64,000 nt of DNA from Kocuria tytonis (lineage in GTDB: Bacteria; Actinomycetota; Actinomycetes; Actinomycetales; Micrococcaceae), in contig NZ_PNJG02000004.1 in the NCBI RefSeq assembly GCF_003226895.2, positions 62,001-126,000 of the forward strand, given 5' to 3'. Every line of letters begins with the position of its first letter. The first letter of the stretch is position 1. The position numbers and the translations under genes are program-made. This document shows, piece after piece, positions 63,683 to 64,000 of this stretch. Under the pieces are notes generated by a model. The model had not been told where the DNA came from and did not search any database. It worked only from the letters and a program-made list of their open reading frames with translations.

Positions 63683-64000
63683 TCACGCCGTCCCCGGCAG
63701 CCCCTTCACGATCTCCATGGTCCGCACGCTCACCGTGGTCACCCGCTTGATCAGGTCCACGATGTAGCGGGGGTTCTCGTGCTCCAGCGCCCAGTCGTTG
63801 GGATCGTTCACGATGCCCGACGCCTTGTCCGTCTTCACCCGGTACCGGTCCAGCAGCCACTCCAGCCCGGAGCGCGAGCCCAGCATGTACTCGTGGGCCG
63901 CGTCCGGGATGCCGCTGAGCGTGACGTTGCCGTTGTACACGATCACCGAGCGGTCCCTGGACCTGCCCGTGCCGCCCCAGCGCATTGTCGTCACCCGGTA
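63683..64000 (-). CDS. C-terminus of a helicase-methylase (type ISP restriction-modification-like), truncated by the window edge
   Basis: The frame is open through the right edge, so only about the last 105 residues are seen. They match the characteristic end of large COG4889-type helicase/methylase proteins: AHEYMLGSRSGLEWLLDRY, KTDKASGIVNDPNDW, HENPRYIVDLIKRVTTVS. In type ISP enzymes a nuclease, helicase, adenine methyltransferase and target-recognition domain share one polypeptide of about 1,600 residues, and this is the recognition end. An internal ATG at 63994 is not the real start. The upstream domains need checking beyond this window. Confidence 0.78.
   Translation of the reverse strand, partial: YRVTTMRWGGTGRSRDRSVIVYNGNVTLSGIPDAAHEYMLGSRSGLEWLLDRYRVKTDKASGIVNDPNDWALEHENPRYIVDLIKRVTTVSVRTMEIVKGLPGTA

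Noticed and set aside
63683-63994. A complete 103-residue gene starting at the ATG at 63994
   Set aside because: The frame stays open to the window edge, and the sequence matches the C-terminal end of much larger proteins, so this is a truncated gene.

Overview
This window looks like chromosome from a high-GC actinobacterium of the family Micrococcaceae, most likely Kocuria or a close relative. The evidence is GC near 70%, many GTG starts, and the actinobacterial gene order dacB / zinc metalloprotease / tilS / hpt / ftsH / folE-folP-folB-folK / DUF3180 / PH proteins / panC / lysS / lsr2 / clpC / mutY / disA / radA. Genus assignment is inference. I saw no rRNA, tRNA, CRISPR array, insertion sequence or prophage.

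Layout. 1-6 kb: phosphate uptake. A DUF47-pit pair faces the high-affinity pstSCAB operon across a strong shared terminator, and a candidate PHO box lies upstream of pstS. 6-12 kb: a FUSC-type membrane protein, radA, disA (c-di-AMP synthesis), mutY and argA. 12-18 kb: clpC with a candidate ClgR operator, lsr2, a small membrane protein and lysS. 18-32 kb: one long leftward run, mostly with start/stop overlaps, making pantothenate and folate precursors and including ftsH, hpt, tilS and dacB. 32-41 kb: ppa, a HAD phosphatase, serS, a lipid-kinase-like gene, gntP, pheA and a rhodanese. 41-57 kb: a catabolic block with two amino-acid permeases, two YtcJ-like amidohydrolases, a TPP-dependent enzyme, two succinate-semialdehyde dehydrogenases of different subfamilies, gabT and an amidase. 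57-62.5 kb: pgm, a FemX-like aminoacyltransferase, an LtaS/MdoB-like phosphoglycerol transferase and an MntR-type regulator. 62.6-64 kb: accessory DNA, namely a RAMA-domain GIY-YIG nuclease beside the C-terminus of a large helicase-methylase (type ISP restriction-modification-like) that runs off the right edge.

How it works together. The 18-32 kb run supplies folate, pantothenate and purine salvage alongside proteolysis and tRNA modification. The 49-57 kb block plausibly imports GABA and converts it through succinate semialdehyde to succinate. The strongest candidate for an undescribed system is the RAMA-GIY-YIG / type ISP pair at the right edge.

A regulatory pattern runs through the window. 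At least eleven genes have a -10-like hexamer exactly six bases before the start codon, predicting leaderless mRNAs. A 14-base word, CCGTGCGGCGTCGT, recurs in four intergenic regions, and its core forms the arms of several terminator hairpins.
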